A DNA stretch of 16,549 nucleotides from JAZDRH01 sp047470865 (lineage in GTDB: Bacteria; Pseudomonadota; Gammaproteobacteria; Pseudomonadales; Pseudomonadaceae): assembly GCF_047470865.1 (NCBI RefSeq), contig NZ_JAZDRH010000039.1, positions 1 through 16,549 of the forward strand, given 5' to 3'. The notes under the pieces are model-generated. The model did no database searches and was not told where the DNA came from. It saw nothing but the letters and a program-made list of their open reading frames with translations. The translations under genes and the position numbers were made by a program. Position 1 is the stretch's first letter, and each line of letters starts with the position of its first letter. Positions 14,436 through 16,549 of the stretch are shown here, piece by piece.

Positions 14436-16067
14436 TTAAAATCGACTGACCTGCGCATTATAACTTTCTTCATCTGCTCTTAATAATTCGCGAAAAAGCT
14501 GGCAATCTTGTGTATCTTTAGCATAAAAATAAGCTGATGACTCATCATCGTATATTGATAAAACCCAGCGTGCGACTTGCTTAACATCTTCAGCAATATA
14601 GTAGTCTGCTTGGCAGAGTATGTTTTTTAATGCAGCAATATCACAATCGGCGGCAAAAATAGCGTGCACGATTGGATAGCCCATCGTATCTGAAGCACAA
14701 AGTTCATGGTAAGCTGCTTCGTCATTAAGCAAATAAATGTGGTACGTACTGCCATTAACAACAAAAGTATCTAAACATGTTAAACGTGGCAAAATATCTT
14801 CGTACCAAATGGTATTTTCTATGTATTTAAAATCTTCAGGTGACCATAGGTTATATGTCATTTCTGGGTTGATTTGGCACAATATAATTGGCATTTCTCC
14901 TTGTTTATTATTTAACAAAAGAGGTAATTGCCAATGTTCATTCTCGTTATAAAAAATTGTAGTATGTAGTCTTTCAGGTAAAATAGCATGTACGTCTTTT
15001 TCCAAGGCTCGCCAGAATAAATCTGTTATTTTTCCATCATTGGCATAAAACAGCCCCAGATGCTCATCCGCCCCGCCACCATAAAAATTATCATAGCCCC
15101 ATGAAGCCAGTTTTTTTGTTTTAATTAATTGACTTAAAGACATGTGTATATAAGCACCATTGCAATATTCTTTTAATAAGCTCAGATCACAATCAGCTGA
15201 TATTACACAGTGAGCAATACAGCTTTCACTGCTAGTTTTTGACCAAAGGCTGTAATAAGCCTCTAAATCGGTAATGCGAAATAATTGAAATTGATACAAG
15301 GGCGTTGTATGACCCGAATAAGGGCAGCCTTGCCATTCTTCTACCAGTGTTAACTTAGCGGTATGTTGAGTAAGATAGTTACTGTCTTCAATATAGTCAT
15401 TGTCTTTATGCGAGTAGATATTATACATCGACTCATCAGGATTAATGATGCATAGCAACAGTGGTACTGGCTCCTGTAATTGCTCTGCCAACCAAATAGG
15501 GAGCAACCATTGTTCTTGATAATCATAAAAGGTTGCGCTACGCAGTTGTGCCATGCCCAAACTTGGGGAGTCATAGCGTTCTGCAATATCCAAATGGGGT
15601 AATGAATGCAACCAAACATCTACATGCTTTTGTTTGGTAATAAATGTTAATAATGTTGAGCCATAGGTTGTGAAATAGGAGAAAATTGCCCAATCATAAT
15701 ACGCTAATATTGTTTGACAAAATTGATCATAATGCCCATTGGGATGATCTGCTCGGCAATCATGTAAAAAATCTAAATTAATTCTCTTAAGGGGTTTTCT
15801 CAGACTGCCCAGTACAATACAGTTCTTTGAAGGCCAGTTTGACCTGCTATCATTTTTGTCTTCTCGTAAAATATCTTTCGCTTGAGCGAGTGGTTTTATC
15901 CACGGGGATACACCATTGTTTGAAGCAGGTTCTTCTTCAATACAAAAACCTACAGAAGCCGATGTTTGAATTAATTGATTAATTAAATCTAAAATATTTT
16001 CTTGCCCATCTTCTGCAGAAATAGATAATAATGTGATGTAGCAGGGAGCCTGTACTTGAAAATTCAT
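14436..16067 (-). CDS. Hypothetical protein, 543 residues, with internal tandem duplication
   Basis: ATG at 16067 is preceded by AAGGAAG, a strong ribosome-binding site. There is no signal peptide or membrane helix, so it is probably cytoplasmic. After an N-terminal region (1-~170), two related units follow. Unit 1 (~174-360) has QWLLPIWL, PLLLCIINP (202-210) and SADCDLSLLK (290-299). Unit 2 (~362-535) has HWQLPLLL, PIILCQINP (393-401) and AADCDIAALK (472-481). Both also share FYxYxEQ/FYNENEH-like starts, (D/E)AAYxxL-type segments and (L/A)xFYAxD ends. The conserved pairs (LCxINP and ADCD(L/I)xxLK) mark a ~180-residue repeat. I do not recognise the family and do not assign a function. It heads a two-gene unit with the 269-residue protein. 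Confidence 0.65.
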   Translation of the reverse strand: MNFQVQAPCYITLLSISAEDGQENILDLINQLIQTSASVGFCIEEEPASNNGVSPWIKPLAQAKDILREDKNDSRSNWPSKNCIVLGSLRKPLKRINLDFLHDCRADHPNGHYDQFCQTILAYYDWAIFSYFTTYGSTLLTFITKQKHVDVWLHSLPHLDIAERYDSPSLGMAQLRSATFYDYQEQWLLPIWLAEQLQEPVPLLLCIINPDESMYNIYSHKDNDYIEDSNYLTQHTAKLTLVEEWQGCPYSGHTTPLYQFQLFRITDLEAYYSLWSKTSSESCIAHCVISADCDLSLLKEYCNGAYIHMSLSQLIKTKKLASWGYDNFYGGGADEHLGLFYANDGKITDLFWRALEKDVHAILPERLHTTIFYNENEHWQLPLLLNNKQGEMPIILCQINPEMTYNLWSPEDFKYIENTIWYEDILPRLTCLDTFVVNGSTYHIYLLNDEAAYHELCASDTMGYPIVHAIFAADCDIAALKNILCQADYYIAEDVKQVARWVLSIYDDESSAYFYAKDTQDCQLFRELLRADEESYNAQVSRF

Positions 16068-16209
16068 ATGGCTTCCTTGTCCAAGAGAAAGTGATTTTAG
16101 TTAACAGTTAGGTGCTTTTTTGTGACCTGTATATTCAAAGGCTTAATAGTAGGACCTAGATACAATTAGATTTTTTGCTCTATTGAGACTCTTACTGATA
16201 TCATGTTAA

Positions 16210-16549
16210 AAGAAATGCTGTTGTTTGAGAATATTCAGGCAGCAATTTATTCGTTTAGTGCGTTTGACTATACCTCCAGTATTTTATTCTCAGCTCTTAA
16301 CGTTGGATAGATCAGAAAATAGTCATTTTAAATTAGATGGACGTAAAAATAAAGCAATGGATATTGTATATATTAAAATACCTAGAGTAGCTCTAAAACC
16401 ACTAGTCGATGGTTCAAAAAATAGATTTCGCTGTGTTTATGGTGATTATGTATTTTATATAAGTAAAAATATTCTAAAAGAGGCTGGAAGGCTAGAAGAT
16501 GATGGCTATTATTATTTTGGTGTAGTAAATGTTAAGGATAATATATATG
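16210..16549 (+). CDS. Unrecognised partial reading frame running off the window end
   Basis: After TAA 16207-16209 the frame is open for 113 codons to the last base. It contains LTIPPVFYSQLLTLDRSENS, DIVYIKIPRVALKPLVDGS, then RFRCVYGDYVFYISKNIL and EDDGYYYFGVVNV. The strand-turn-strand pattern looks like a real globular protein. The start is unclear: GTG 16258 and ATG 16357 are in frame, but neither has a ribosome-binding site. AT-rich base use resembles the 1-5800 region, so this may open another accessory segment. A competing 35-codon frame from ATG 16203 overlaps it. The stretch 16068-16209 shows nothing else recognisable. Confidence 0.35.

Noticed and set aside
15350..15619. 89-residue minus-strand frame
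   Set aside because: It overlaps the 543-residue gene on the same strand in another frame; the longer gene has a strong ribosome-binding site and internal repeat structure.
16203..16310. 35-codon frame starting at ATG 16203
   Set aside because: No ribosome-binding site and no recognisable product; the overlapping frame open to the window end looks more protein-like.

Overview
The window looks like chromosomal DNA of an AT-rich gammaproteobacterium, possibly of the Moraxellaceae/Pseudomonadales type. This rests on adjacent coaE and yacG, a DUF1543 protein, a Gram-negative tripartite efflux operon, several lipoproteins, and a contact-dependent inhibition (CDI, CdiA-type) toxin locus with a VENN pretoxin motif. 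Genus assignment is inference only.

Region 1 (1-5774, + strand) is a degraded array of orphan polymorphic-toxin/immunity modules, the kind found downstream of a full cdiA gene. It opens with two SMI1/KNR4 (SUKH)-like immunity paralogues; the first is cut by the window edge. Next comes a frameshifted, visibly more GC-rich piece of the conserved CdiA pretoxin region that ends exactly at VENN with an in-frame stop (1500-1502). A toxin C-terminal domain (DUF4258/BECR-like) follows in the same frame, with an immunity gene overlapping it by ATGA. Then come the 3' tail of a second toxin joined by TAATG to an immunity candidate with a zinc-ribbon, a 201-residue immunity-like protein, a 42-codon truncated gene, an IS3-family transposase remnant, another short coding tail, and two more SUKH paralogues. 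No complete cdiA or cdiB is present.

Region 2 (5898-10957) is an ordinary resistance/efflux locus. A minus-strand LysR regulator is divergent from a tightly packed operon encoding a DHA2-type MFS pump, an EmrA/HlyD-type periplasmic adaptor and a NodT-type outer-membrane lipoprotein. A strong rho-independent terminator closes the operon. The 120-bp divergent spacer holds two inverted repeats that are candidate LysR operators.

Region 3 (10956-13511) holds an exported protein of unknown function (minus strand), then coaE, yacG, a DUF1543 protein and a lipoprotein in close + strand order.

Region 4 (13568-16067, minus strand) is a two-gene unit of unrecognised proteins. The 543-residue upstream protein carries a clear internal duplication. 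The last ~340 bases contain an unrecognised AT-rich reading frame that runs off the end.

The most interesting parts are the toxin/immunity graveyard with four SUKH paralogues, the stop codon exactly at the VENN/toxin boundary, and the unrecognised duplicated protein with its partner.
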